NCBI RefSeq assembly: GCF_047496725.1 | Contig: NC_132983.1 | Coordinates: forward strand, 10,329,001 to 10,393,000 | Length of the DNA: 64,000 nt | Reading direction: 5' to 3' | Source: Anoplolepis gracilipes | Taxonomy: Eukaryota > Arthropoda > Insecta > Hymenoptera > Formicidae | In this document: one piece after another, positions 21,698-33,308 of the stretch | How positions within the stretch are numbered: the first letter of the stretch is position 1 | How the letters are laid out: every line of letters begins with the position of its first letter | Translations under genes and position numbers: made by a program | The notes under the pieces: generated by a model | What the model was told of the DNA's origin: nothing | Database searches by the model: none | Seen by the model: the letters and a program-made list of their open reading frames with translations, nothing else

Positions 21698-23567
21698 TGA
21701 CATGGGATTCATTGGCTCCAAGGGAGATTGATCTTCTTCTGGCTCTATTCCTCGTTGATTCACGGGTCCTCGTGCTAAGTGAAGTAAGAGGTGTGTGAGA
21801 GAGCTCCATACGGTGCCTAGCAAGTGCAGACTGCATCCGTACACGGCGTGAAGGGCGTATCCATGGATTGCTGTGTCAATAGTCAATTTAATGAGTCGTA
21901 TAATTAGAAATACTCCAAGAATTCCGGCCGTTGCTGATCCAAAGGTTACAAATCCGTCCCAAATTCTTGAGACAGTATTCGAAGCTATTTTCTGGAGTAA
22001 TTCCTCATCTAGCAGACTGTATATGGAGACTTCTCCGGGTACGACAGCTTGTCCTGTCATCCCACAGGCTATGAGATTTAGAAATGCCGGTTTCTCTGCA
22101 GGAAACATAATATGATCTCGTAATTTTTCTATAACTGTTTCAGTATATAATTCCACTAATGGCTAATGGACCCGGGGTGAGATATTTCCAACTCAAAGAG
22201 GTCATCGGATGTAATCGTTGTGGAGGTAATTGTATGACTTGTGGATCAGGGGTGAGCTGGATCCATGTATCATCTATACGGTAGAGTGTTGGTAGTTCAA
22301 AGCTACTTTCCTTTTGAGTTCCGAATTTGGTGAGTATCCTTGATTTTGGCGTTAGAAATAGTGAAGCGTTTTTTATTGTTACAAGGAGCTCTGCGTAGCA
22401 TTCTTCTGTTCTACGGATTATAGCGTCAACGGGAATACATTTTATTACATGAATTGCTTCTCCTGCAGTGACAGCCATGTATCCTGGTCCTTTCATTAAT
22501 CGATAGGCTAATTCGTCAGGCTGTTATGTGGCAAATGATAAGGTGTTAGTTATTACTTTTTCCAGTTCGCATTTCTGTTGAATGACATTGTGGTAAAGAG
22601 ATGTCGTATGTGTTTCTCTACATATACAAACTTCGAGTTCATATATGCAAAAATATCAAGATTGTCAATTGGGATTGTTCCTCTTTCGACGAAAGCGTCT
22701 CCCTTTTTAGTTTCCAGTATAAAGAGTTTGGGGTGCTCTGTACGAAAAAGTGTGTATCCGCACAGTGGCTGTTCTTGCGTTCTTGTCAGAGCGAAAATTA
22801 TGTCTTGTGTTGTCAGGCTGTATACAATAGGTGATTTTCCTTCGCTGGTATCGTCCGTGGTTTTGATAGCAGGTCCTTTATATAGAACGTCGTATTGATG
22901 AAAATTACATGAAGAGGTAGGCATCGGTTCCCAATAGGTATATCCATCCTCTGAATCGATGCAAAATCTTTCACTGAGTGTACAAATGGTTCCTGATTTT
23001 AGCATTATTTTTCCAGTATTTAGTTTCACGGGGACATAGGCTGATTTCAAAGATTATTCTGGCAACAGCTTGCACGACAACGTCGTCCCATGTTCCATAA
23101 TGGTCGGAATACTGCGTGCCTTTGCATTTCCCATCGTTGCTTACGCTTCCAGCCATAGTGATGCTGTAGGAGGCGGTTTGGTTGACTCGGATGCCGTCGA
23201 TTAAAACTCTTGTTCCTAACGAAAGAATACCATCGCGAAACATTCGTTTGCACTGTGAGTGTCCGGTTTCATGTGTATAGTCAGCACGTCCGTTATGCAC
23301 AATGGAAACATGTGAATGCATGCCACAATAATATATAGTTCTTGAAATTTCAACCTTACATTGTATTATATACGCATGATTATAGTCAGATAATTGAAGG
23401 AGTTGGATATAGGTATCCGTAGAGTTTGATGTTTTATGTGGAATATTGCATTCTCCCACATCCAACAATGAAACCGATGTAATATTTAAATGTCGCCCTC
23501 TGCAATCAAAACCGAGAAGGGCGAGGGAGGTTTGCGCAGTGAATAATAATACTAAATGATATGTCAT
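21698..23567 (-). pseudogene. env-type glycoprotein, frameshifted and 3' truncated
   Basis: Starts at an ATG two bases after a 3' splice site (gcttacttacag), as expected for a spliced env message. The first ~17 residues form a hydrophobic signal peptide. The ectodomain is cysteine-rich with a GECNIP motif and several NxS/T sites. It resembles the glycoproteins of mononegavirus/chuvirus relatives that insect LTR elements are known to have captured. Frame changes occur near 23048, 22520 and 22150. A transmembrane helix lies at about 21955-21885, with a cytoplasmic tail cut off by L2 at about 21698. It would mediate membrane fusion if intact; this copy cannot. Family assignment is from memory. 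Confidence 0.65.
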
Positions 23568-23648
23568 TTCTGTAAGTAAGCAGATACAATTTATTATTTA
23601 TACCTGTATATTTGTATGAATATAATATATATATATTTTTATTTTATT

Positions 23649-24063
23649 TCATGGGATTTCCATATCATTTGTTGGTTCAGACATCAATAGTATCCTTACT
23701 TCTGTATTATCGCAATCATATAACAACTCGTCTACATTATTTAGATCTAATTCTCTTTCTCTGAGTACGCAACATATTGCTAAATAATGCATGAAGTAAA
23801 TTGAACATTTTTTTACAGAAGTATAGGTAATTATATCCTTTCCGCAAATATAACATCTTTCTTCTCGAAAAATACCACTATACATGCCGTGGAATTGTAT
23901 AAGTCCATTCGCTTGAAAATTTTGTTGAATTAATCTGAAGCAGGTGACGCAATATCGATTATCTTCGACTTTAATATACTGAGTGTTATAACAATGATAA
24001 GAGAAAATTCCAGGGCAATGCGTCAAAATATATAGGTGGCTTATATCTATAAGGTCTACACAT
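23649..24063 (-). pseudogene. accessory gene z4, cysteine-rich, ~137 codons
   Basis: Fourth of four tandem paralogues. Core: YHCYNT, RYCVTCF, EERCYICG, KKCSIYF and a final CC, matching the C-x2-C-[YF] ... C-x2-C ... C spacing of z1-z3. An ATG at 24063 begins MCRP, as z1 begins MCWP, but its frame closes after about 25 codons, and the core is in another frame open from about 24052. The C-terminal ~40 residues are acidic (LDLNNVDELL). It lies 81 bases before env. It may be a zinc-binding accessory protein; function unknown. Confidence 0.6.
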
Positions 24064-24089
24064 TTTTATGAATTATTATTGCTACGTAG

Positions 24090-24137
<48 letters not shown>

Positions 24138-24490
24138 TTTAGAAGTTATTACTATTATTATTATTATTATGGACCAGGCCAAGCTCAGGTCGTCAATGTC
24201 TCTGAGAAATGGATTCTCCTACTGAAAAGATGATACTTGTATATATATATTTCTTAATCTAAACACTTATATATAACTCTATTGTCTATTGTTTTATATC
24301 TATTCTTCCTTATATCTATATATATATATATTGGTATTGTTTATTATATTTATTTTTCATATTTTCGTATTTTATGTGTTAGGTGTTGATTGTATTTTCT
24401 CTCTTTTTTTCTTCCTTATATTAGTATTACTATCTTGTGATTATATCTAACTGAATCTTTTATATGTACGTGTGTATATGTTTTTCGCTT
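24064..24490 (-). other. z3-z4 intergenic region
   Basis: 427 bases with a (TA)n run at 24092-24128. No ORF. A related sequence occurs in the same orientation relative to a z4 start at 57696-57933, so this is native ERV sequence rather than a later insertion. Confidence 0.5.
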
Positions 24491-24898
24491 TCAGTCGTCG
24501 ATGACTGCTAATATTATAGGGTCCTCATAATAGTTAATTGTGCGGTGTAGTTGTTCCATTTCGGTAGTAAAATCGAAATACCGATTGATACAGGGATTAC
24601 AATGAGCTATAGGTTGGATAGCTCCCATGTGATTTTCGCATGCATAACATTTATTTCTGTAGAATTTTGTGCCATCTACGCACTGATGTCTCTTAGTTTC
24701 CTGGTAATATGACTTCACTGATTCAGGAATTAGTTTAGTATAACATGTGACGCATAAAGTGACATGTGCATCATATATCTTTTGATAGGAGTGAGTTTTG
24801 AAACAATGTACGGTATATAACTTTTGAAGAGCTTCTACGGAAGGGTGTCAGGAAGATGATTGTGAGGAACTTCGCTGACTGTGCGATGAATGATGCAT
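24491..24898 (-). pseudogene. accessory gene z3, cysteine-rich, one nonsense codon
   Basis: ATG at 24898 (MHHSSHSQRSS) gives a frame of 135 codons interrupted only by TGA at codon 17 (24850-24848). The start lies 10 bases after an acceptor (aatcaaattcag) with a branch-point-like tactaat. Core motifs: VHCFKT, LCVTCYT, RHQC, KCYAC, HCNPC. The C-terminus is acidic. Only 18 bases separate it from z2. Its size matches z2 (133 aa), which supports tandem duplication. Confidence 0.65.
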
Positions 24899-24916
24899 CT
24901 TTTTGTCTGAATTTGA

Positions 24917-25318
24917 TTAGTAGTATCTAGCTCCGTTTACATGTAATATGAGCGGGTTAGGAAGAGTATTGATTTGTCTCTCATCGCAATACAATATGTA
25001 TTCTAAAAACCTCAGTAAACATTGGTCGTATTGATATACGGGTTTGACTAAGGTGATATCGGTATTACACCGCGCGCAGATTATTTCACGGAAGTGTTCG
25101 CCGGAAATCAAGTGGTGTGACACTATCCACTCATATTGATCTTGATATCGTGGTTGGTAAATGTGATAACACTGAGTGCAGTAAGCAAATCCTGACACGA
25201 TGTGTCTATACCCAAAAGATTTATAGCATCGCGCGATTGAAAGTTTTTGACATGGATTGAAACTAGGTTGTATTGTTGTGTTGAATTGTAGCCTAGTAGT
25301 ATGGTTTTTTGAGCTCAT
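24917..25318 (-). CDS. accessory gene z2, cysteine-rich, 133 aa, intact
   Basis: The only accessory ORF here without a visible lesion. A pyrimidine-rich acceptor (ttttctctctttatag) lies one base before the ATG and is conserved in copy 1. Core: ARCYKS, YCTQCYH, a histidine pair (SHHLI), IICARCN, YDQC, and LYC. The paired cysteines suggest a treble-clef or RING-like two-zinc fold. No signal peptide or membrane segment, so a cytosolic or nuclear protein is likely. It lies between z1 (54 bases) and z3 (18 bases). Retroviral accessory roles such as countering host defence are an analogy only. Confidence 0.65.
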   Translation of the reverse strand: MSSKNHTTRLQFNTTIQPSFNPCQKLSIARCYKSFGYRHIVSGFAYCTQCYHIYQPRYQDQYEWIVSHHLISGEHFREIICARCNTDITLVKPVYQYDQCLLRFLEYILYCDERQINTLPNPLILHVNGARYY

Positions 25319-25371
25319 TCTATAAAGAGAGAAAAGAATAGTGCAAAAAAGATCGATAGCTATTTAATAGC

Positions 25372-25772
25372 TTATTCAAAGTATCCACTTATACGAATTA
25401 ATATATTGTCTTCTGTATCAATTTGTTCTTCTTCTGATCGGGTCGCGTATGACAGATGTGCATCGTTACACAGAGAACATTGTCTTAATGTTCTTAGCGT
25501 AACTAAAGGCTTCACATATTTTGCATATTATTGATTCGTAGCTATTTGTAATTACAAGATAATGACAATGAAAGAATTTATAGAACCATCTATAAAATTC
25601 AGACAGCAGAGAGGAGTAACAGGTTGCGCAGATTAAGTATCCGCGTCTGGTGTGCGTATTATCCGGTGACTTTAACGCACCATGTAATGTGTAATCGTTG
25701 TTGTACTCGTGAGAAAGCGGGTGAAGTTTTGTATAAAGGATCTATTGTTGGTCGTTGGCGGGGTCAACACAT
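25372..25772 (-). pseudogene. accessory gene z1, copy 2, frameshifted
   Basis: Homologue of 4452-4853. The ATG (25772) is followed at once by TGTTGA, where copy 1 has TGG, and the upstream acceptor CAG is changed to CAT. The cysteine core remains readable (LICATCYS, FHCHY, IICKIC). A frameshift near 25510 then removes the last CxxC from the frame. It starts about 35 bases after the integrase stop. Confidence 0.6.
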
Positions 25773-25806
25773 ATGAAACCAAAAAGTCGTTCTTAACATT
25801 TCATCC

Positions 25807-26751
25807 TGGTTAAATATGAGCTATCTTCAATTTATCTGCGTGAACAACTCTTGATGAGTTTTTAAATAAAATTTTGACGTTATTGTTAGGCAATATTTCA
25901 AGTACTTCGAAGGGTCCAATATATTGATCAGAAAATTTTCCTTTAGCTGGTTCTTTCAATAAGAATACGTGATCTCCTTGTTTAAATTCTTGTACGTGAA
26001 TATGTTTATCGTAGTAGTGCTTGCTTCTGTTTTTGGATTGAATTAAATTTTGCCGCGCTTCTTCTTGCGTGTCGCGCAATTGATTAAATAAATCTGTTAA
26101 ATATTCGGTATATGTAGGGTCTATATTTTCTTCCACTATAGTGTTGGATGAAGGTAATCGTGTTATTCTTCCAAAAATTAATTCAAAAGGGGAGAATTTA
26201 GTGCTTTCATGTATGCTCGTATTGTATGAAAACATTGCTAGGGCAAGATGATCATCCCAATTTGAATCTTTGTTAATTTGTGTTTTTAGATATTCTGTTA
26301 GGACGTGATGAGACCTTTCTATTGATCCGTTAGACTGAGGATGATACGCGGTAGTATGATATTGTTTGATGCTAAACCTTTTCGCTAAGTTTCTCATTAA
26401 GGTCGTTAAGAAATTAGAACGGTTAAAATGGCTTGTGGGGCACTGTAAACACATATAAAATTCTTAGTAAAGGCGACGGCGATTGTTAATGATGTGGCTT
26501 CTTTTAATGGTACTAAACTGAATATTTTGTTAGTAAATCTTGCATAGTGAGAATGTAAACGTTTCCGTTATCAGATATGGGTAATGGACCTACAATGTCC
26601 ATTGATATTTTATCGAAAGCCGATCCGGGAGTGTCGGTGATTACTATAGGCTGTTTAGTTTTTACTCTAGTTAATTTTTTTAATTGACAGGTTTGACAAT
26701 TCCGAATAAAAATTTGAATATCTTTTTTCATTGTATTCCAGTAATAGAAGG
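25807..26751 (-). pseudogene. Ty3/gypsy integrase, broken
   Basis: Reads from the CxxC half of the HHCC zinc domain (RNCQTCQLKK) through the core: the first catalytic D in MDIVGPLP and the E in HPQSNGSIERS, then the GPY/F C-terminal module (IGPFEV). The second catalytic aspartate, expected near 26430, is lost with a small deletion that also shifts the frame (26440-26460). The HH half of the zinc domain lies at about 31850, across the L-rc insertion. In life it would insert cDNA into the host genome. Confidence 0.85.
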
Positions 26752-27441
26752 TTCGTGTCATGTCCAGTGACGTTCCTTGTCGATCTTTCCTTGGAGAAGA
26801 CCAACGAAGGGTTCTCTCTATTTTTATGGGCAACCTGCAATGCACCGGCTATACCCAGGGACTCCGAGAGCTAGAATCTTTTATTTCAGTGCAGGTAGAA
26901 ACGGATTGACACAAGGTAAAATGAAGTATTTATTGATTTAATATTATATATATGTAATATTATATTTTATTATGAGTGGTACATAAAGCCTGTATATTTG
27001 TTGGAAAAAGAATAAAGATGGTTATAATAATTCTTGTGTATATTATTTCCTTGTGATGGGTATTAAAGAGTCTGCGTACCTGACAAGACTTCAGAAATAA
27101 AGGGTAGTTACAAAATAATTAATAATGAACTTACTTTGTTGAAGAAAAAATGTTGCTAAGTATAATCGTAATTAAGTAACCGGTTGTCTATTAATAAATT
27201 ATTGAATTCTATTCGAGAATAAGAAAAAGATCGGAATAGAGTTGATGGAACAATTCTGAGTTTGAATAATGACGCGTCGCTTTCAGGTCACAAGCTGAAA
27301 AGCGGCGTGTTGCTTTACAAAATCTACTAATATCTTAACTTTCTTTGTTACAAGAAAATTCAAGGTCAGAGGGATTAGCAATAAATCTTTTATTTATTAA
27401 TTCTCCGATGGTAGCAGGATTTATTATTAAAGGACGGGGAC

Positions 27442-27648
27442 CTATATATCGGTATCGATAGGATGTATGGAATTGTCTTTGCAATTTATTATATAAAAAG
27501 AAGATTCTTGATTGGAAGAGGGAGGTTCGATAAGAGGAATTCGTTCGGAATCGGTTGTGGAATTAGAAAGATAGTCGTTTATAGCTTTAAGAAGACGAGG
27601 TTTCAATCGCCTTATATGTTTTCTACCAACACGTCGGGTTTTTGGCAT
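27442..27648 (-). CDS. MPxTRR small ORF, subfamily A, 68 aa
   Basis: Begins MPKTRRVGRKHIRRL, then a polar middle and an isoleucine-rich end (IHPIDTDI). The N-terminus matches MPGTRRAGKRYKQL of subfamily B (60337), and the sequences diverge afterwards. Same strand as its host element. The strongly basic start suggests nucleic-acid binding or nuclear localisation; that is inference. Shorter than the 117-residue B version. Confidence 0.45.
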   Translation of the reverse strand: MPKTRRVGRKHIRRLKPRLLKAINDYLSNSTTDSERIPLIEPPSSNQESSFYIINCKDNSIHPIDTDI

Positions 27649-28994
27649 AACTTAATTTCAGTTTGTGTTGCTTCCACGAATGTTTCACATAAGATTCGTA
27701 TCGGCTGTAATCAACGCAGATTTCTCTGAGTTAACTGCCACAATCTGAACCTATCGCCGGGGATTGTATGCTTCCACAAATTCTGTTGAATATTGCTTCT
27801 GCCGTGAGAGCGTGCGGCCCAGTCATACGCTATCCTCATCTGGACTCACTGTGAGGTGAGAGCGTGCGACCTAGTCATAAGCTGTCCTCATCTGAACTCA
27901 CTACGCAAATCCGGTTTAATGTAGCTATTTAATTAAATTGATTTTAATTAATCTAGTACGAGTTAGATAACTCGTATGAGTATAAATCGAATATTCAATT
28001 GTTTGGCAAATACGTGCTGTAGTAATTTTAAGAAAAGAAAAGAAAAATCACTGTCATTCGGTGTTGCAATAAAACTCTGTTTCTCCAAATAGGGAAGATG
28101 ACCCTATTTAATGAAGGTGAAATGTCACTGCTAATCAATGACGATTCAGGAGGTAGTCCCGTTGGACTCCAGGCGCAACGCCTTTGTAGGAGCTTACTCT
28201 ACACGGCACCTCTTTACTGCTCAGGTGGATGCGGCGCGCTGAATCTCATTATTGTATGTTTGATATAGTCGGGTGGTCAGAATACAATTCACTCGGCACT
28301 AACGAGAGGCTGAGGAAATTCTAGGAACTCCATGACACCATGACAAATATTGCACATGCAATTAACGTATCACACAGAGGTTACCTTATGACAGGATATC
28401 GTTGGAATAATTTAATAATTCATCAATTGAATTATATCAAACAATAAAATAATTTAAGGTAACTATAATGATTTGAAATTAGATTAAATAACGACTGAAA
28501 AATAAGAGAGGTAGTATTATGTTATAAGGTAATAGGTAATATAGGATAAGAGTGTGAGATACAAGTATCGATTAAAGATCAGTGAAGGTCGAAATATTAT
28601 CAAATATGAAATAAGAAATAAAATAATATAAGTGTCGGTATCGAAATAAAATATAAGTATTAATTGTAAAAATGTAACATTGAATCTATAAAATTAAAGT
28701 ATTATTCATGAAATAATTCTATCTCAGAATTATTCTATCAAAAGAGTCAGTGAAATATTATAAATATAAGATTCAATGGATTCAGCGGCATAAAATAGTA
28801 TGAGTATTAGTACGTATGAAAATATTCTAAGTCCGAAGAGCATAAAATATTTCTAAGTGTGAAAATAATTCTAAGTCCGAAGATTGAAGAAATATTTCTA
28901 AGTATAAAAATAATTCTAAGTTCGAAGATTGAAAATTTTATAAGTCTTTATTCAGTATAATACTTAGTACAATTTTACTTACAAGTTTAGCTGC
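27649..28994 (-). other. L-rc body between promoter and small ORF
   Basis: AT-rich, no long ORF. A tandem pair of gtgagagcgtgcg units (27805 and 27858) with following tagtcat and ctcatctg words forms a ~52 bp repeat. Confidence 0.4.
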
Positions 28995-29224
28995 TAGTTA
29001 GTAGTTGCTGGTTCCGACTGGATAGTTTTTCTAGTTGTTGCTCTCTTGAAAATTTCCGACTGAATAGTCTTTGCTTGTAGTTGCTTGTTAAAAAATTCCC
29101 GACTGAATAGTTCTTTCTTGTTGCAGCTCTCTCAAAAATTTCCGACTGAATAGTCTTTGCTTGTAGTTGTTCTCTTGAAAATTTCCGACTGAATAGTCTG
29201 GCCGTCCGCGGACGCGCCTTATAT
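28995..29224 (-). promoter_or_regulatory. L-rc promoter with initiator repeats
   Basis: Mirror of the L1 promoter: minus-strand TATAAGG at 29224-29218 followed by about five ATTCAGTCGG-bearing units down to 28995. The surrounding 85 bp repeats lie at 29300-29475. Preservation in both copies supports a functional U3/R arrangement. Confidence 0.6.
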
Positions 29225-29299
29225 TCAGATTGAATGTGGGCCGCGGGGATCGGGGATATCGAGCTTGTGGGCCCCTTCGGTATGTGCAGAGGTAATTCT

Positions 29300-29475
29300 C
29301 GGTATTGAGCGCGGCGGCTTACAAAGGATGCCGCTGTCTAAACAATCTTTCAAGGTGACGCACGTGCAGCTTGTAACCTGATACTTTTTCGAGCGCGGCG
29401 GCTTACAAAGAGATGCCGCCGTCTAAACAATCTTTCAAGGTGACGCACGTGCAAGATAAAACCTGATACTTTTCT
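29300..29475 (-). repeat. two ~85 bp promoter-upstream repeats in L-rc
   Basis: Inverse of 9473-9640 in L1, with the same gcggcggcttac, caatctttcaaggtgacgcac and cacgtg words in each unit. Confidence 0.7.
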
Positions 29476-30639
29476 TGCACTAAGGCCTTATACAATAATA
29501 TTTAATACATAATTTCTTTTATAACGCTAATTTTTTTTATTAATAGCAGGGAAATCGTTAATAATTTTATAAACATATATATATATATGTATCGATTCAG
29601 GAATTTTTGCTTTACATTTTGATATAAGAATCGAATAATTATTCCGATATTTAATTTTCTTGTAGTATAATGAAGGTTATTCAAAGGTCATTCGTTATAA
29701 GCGTATAATATTTTAACATATAAATTTCTTTTATAACTCTAATTTTCTTTTTCTTATATTGAAGTAATTATCAATTATTTTATGAATATATATGTATGAA
29801 CTCAGGAATTGTTACTCTACCTTTTGATATAAGAACAACTAATTATTTTAGTATTTTGGATTCCGAGCTATTATAAGAGAAATAATATAAGTTCGCATAG
29901 CTTATTTACGTATTAAATTTTATAAAAAGATCGAAGCGTATAAATATATATATATATACATATATATATATATGTATATGCTTTAGTCAAATTGAATATG
30001 GTTAATATTCTCATTATTGTTATAATTAATAAATGATGCTTCTACGTTAATTAATTAATTACAATTAACAATCGACCTTTTTGTAAATACAATTTGGTTT
30101 TTGTTAATTTTATAATGAATAAAGATTATTATAAAATAATTATTATAAAATATTTTCGCTAGAATAAAGTATTAATAATATTTAAATAATACATTGTTCG
30201 ATTTTTACATTATTTTATAATGGAGAGTTTTAATAAAAGTTGTAAAGTTCTTAGTGAACATAAAATTTTCATATATAAATGTTAATTAATTATTTAATAT
30301 ATATAATTATTATATATAATAATTATATATTAAGACGCTCAATTATAATATAATGTATTACAATTTTTATTTACGCTTTCTTTCTTTTTGCAACAATTAT
30401 TGATGCCAGTGGTTCACATTCTAAAATTATTTGGTAACCTTGAAATTAAATTTAAATTTATTCAATATTAATTATTTACTAATATGTGCTAATATAGTTA
30501 TGGCTTCTTAATGGTTGCAGAGAGAACTTGTTAATTAATTATTTATTAAGATATCATAGGGGCATTATTGTAATTATGTACTTATCAGTGGTGCTCATTC
30601 TTAATTTTGATAAAAATAATATTTTAAGAGTAAAATTAT

Positions 30640-31165
30640 TAATTGTTAATTAACAATTAAGGGGTTTTAGTTGTATACCTCCAAATGACTTGAAACTTTG
30701 AGAGTATGCGTTTTAGGCAATTTTAAGATTTTTGGCCGCCATTTTTAACTTTTTTGTTTTTAAACTTAAAGGATCGAAAATATGTTGGCTGGCCTTAAAG
30801 TAATAAAACTAAGGTCTATGTAAAGTCTCAGCTGATTTGGAGCAACTTTAAAAATCGCCATTTTGGATTTTTTTATCTTTAGACTTAGAAGTTCGAAACT
30901 AGCTAAATCATGTATAAATCTTTAAGTATAACATCTATGGAAAGTTTCGTGAAAATCGGAATTAATTTAAACAAAGTGACGGTCATTTTGTTTTTACTGG
31001 ATTAACGAATCAGTGTGCAACTAGTCAGGTCTTACAAAGGGGCCTTTGTATATGATGCTGTTTAAATTTCGTTTTATTTCGTACATTAGTTTAAGAGAAA
31101 TTTTCATTTGTTTATAAGAGGTCCGCCATCTTGTTTTTACTGGTTGGGCCTAGAGGGAACGGATT
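30640..31165 (+). repeat. shared module in L-rc
   Basis: Contains ggccgccatttttaac near 30735 and gtccgccatcttgtttttac near 31120. Same module as 7790-8340, reversed because L-rc is reversed. Confidence 0.5.
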
Positions 31166-31823
31166 AATTTCTTTTTACTCTACTTGAAGTACTGATCACG
31201 TTAACTGTGTTTCAAAGATCTAGGTCGTTTCCTTCATTTGTTATTAAAAATAATTGTTAATAATAAATTTTTAAATTTTCGGATAGCTGTATGATTGAAG
31301 ACATAACGATGTCTAACGAACGATAGTATAAGTTGAATCAATATTTTCAATTGAAACCATCAGGATAATATTAATAACTTTAAATTCTTTTATATATTTA
31401 AATAAATTTTATATATGCATCATTATTACCGTTGACTTTAATAAAGGATGGATCTATCCTGATGCTTCCATTTGACTTCTTAGGCAAGTTTTAATTAAAT
31501 TAAAGTACAAGAATACTTATTTCGCATTGCTATTATATCAAATTCTTGCCTCATAAGTTATAGTTTGCAAGTATAGTTCGTTATATTCTATACGATAATC
31601 TACTTCTACTGTTATTCTTTAATATTTTATAATATAATTAATAATGTAATATTGAATATTTAAGATTAATATTAGTGTGATTAATAAGAGCGTGATTATA
31701 TATGTAATAAGCAAATAATAATAATAAAGAGATAATTATTCTTATGCAATTTTTAGGTTGTGTATTATATTATATAAGAAATTAAATTTTTGGATTCGAA
31801 GAAATAACGAAACGTCACATTCG

Positions 31824-33300
31824 TAATCGATTGTAGGTTTTAGTTATTCCTTTATGTCCACCTATTGCTGAATCGTGGTATTCGCGGATAAGAGCTGATC
31901 TGTCTTCTATATTTGGTGTTTGAATAAGATCCTTGCATATAGTTACGCCAATATTAATGTCATTTACATGTTTAATTAATTGTTTTTCATAAGCCCAAGG
32001 GATATTATCGAAAAAGTTAGTTTTCTTAATTGAGATAGACTTTAATTGTAATTCATTTAAAACGTCTATTAATGATTTAATACAATTTTTAATGTTGTCT
32101 GGCTCTATTAACGTACGGTGATTGAGTTTTAATGGTAAGGATATTAAGGTCTTAGAGTATAATATATTTATTTTTGTTCTTTCGTAGGTTACATCTTTGT
32201 ATGTAGGTAGGAGATTAGATTCTTGTAGCTCTCTTGCATCATTATCAAGGGGTTCACCGTTCAGAGTTATAAAGATTACGTAATTATCATTATGTTTTAA
32301 CAATCTGTCGCGGCTTATTAAAACTTTAGCTTTAGAGTCAGTGGGTACTTCTACGTATGGCAAAATATCGGTTGGCATTAACTCTGCGTCGCTTTCATCG
32401 CTGCTTGTTTCTAAATCTTCATTACTAATAATGCTTTCATTACTATTGTAATCTTCAATAATCATTGAGTCAGAAATTGGTTCATTTATAGGTATATTGG
32501 GACGCGTTATTACAGGTGGGAGAGTATGGGGGATAACTTCCACGGAGGTTTGAACAGGGGGTTGTGGCATTGAAAATAGAGATTCGTCAGAGTCAGAGTC
32601 AGGATCAGGTGGAAGAGAGGGGCTTTTTCTAAAGGGTAGGACTTGGATAGTTGGGTTCCTTGATAATACATCAGCATTATTATTTAACGTTCCTTTTTTG
32701 TATCGTATATCATAGTCATATTCGACTAATTTGATTCGCCATTTTAAAAGTCTTGAAGTTGGGTCTTTGATAGAATGTAACCATACTAGAGGTTTATGAT
32801 CTGTCACGATGGTGAATTTAGTGCCATATAAATAAGATCTAAAATGATTCGTACAATATACCATAGCTAAACATTCTTTCTCGATGGTCGAATAATTTTG
32901 CTCTGCTTTATTAAGTACTCTTGATGTATAGGCGATTGGAAGATCTTTTCCGATTGGTCCTTGACTTAATACTCCGCCGATTGCATATCCGGATGCATCG
33001 GTTGTTAAGTTAAAAGGTTTACTAAAATCTGGATATTGTAATATCGGTTTGTTGCATAATTGGTCCTTGAGATTATTAAACGCGTATTCTTGATCTATTG
33101 CCATTTGAAACAATTATTTTTCTTAAGTAAATCAATTAAAGGTTTAGCGATTTTTGAAAAGCTTGGAATAAATCGTCGATAATAACCAACTAATCCTAGA
33201 AATTGTTTTATGTTTTTAGGATTCTTGGGAGGAGGAAAATCATGGACAGCGGTAACTTTGGTAGGGTCTGGTCGTACGCCGTCGGATCCGATAATATGTC
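31824..33300 (-). pseudogene. ERV pol: RT thumb, RNase H, spacer, integrase HH
   Basis: The minus strand starts at GHIIGSDGVRPDP and QFLGLVGYYRRF (end of RT). After a frameshift near 33113 it gives a complete-looking RNase H with all four acidic residues: TTDASGYAIGG, TIEKECLAM, TDHKPLVW and NADVLSR. An acidic spacer (PDPDSDSDESLF, ETSSDESDAEL) follows. The frame ends at GGHKGITKTYNRLR, the HH half of the integrase zinc domain, exactly at the L-rc insertion. The RT fingers and palm with YxDD are absent. Confidence 0.85.
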
Positions 33301-33308
33301 CTCGGACA

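Larger units (their letters stand above)
26756..31819 (-). mobile_element. giant LTR-like element L-rc (subfamily A), complete
   Basis: 5064 bases with TG...CA ends (in its own orientation TGTGACGTTTCG ... ACATGACA), flanked by a 4 bp TTCG duplication (26752-26755 and 31820-31823). The ERV copy 1 site 6615-6618 carries a single TTCG, a direct empty-site proof. Its first 3.5 kb matches L1. Its end shares agctctcgg, tccctgggtatagccggt and caggttgccc with L2 and L3. It has a promoter, 85 bp repeats and a 68-codon MPKTRR ORF. The structure fits a solo LTR of unusual length. A non-autonomous element with TG/CA ends is the alternative. Confidence 0.7.

Noticed and set aside
26756..31819. L elements as cut-and-paste DNA transposons
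   Set aside because: The ends are only weakly inverted (TGTGACGT against TGTCATGT), there is no transposase, and TATA, initiator and AATAAA order fits an LTR better. Not fully excluded.
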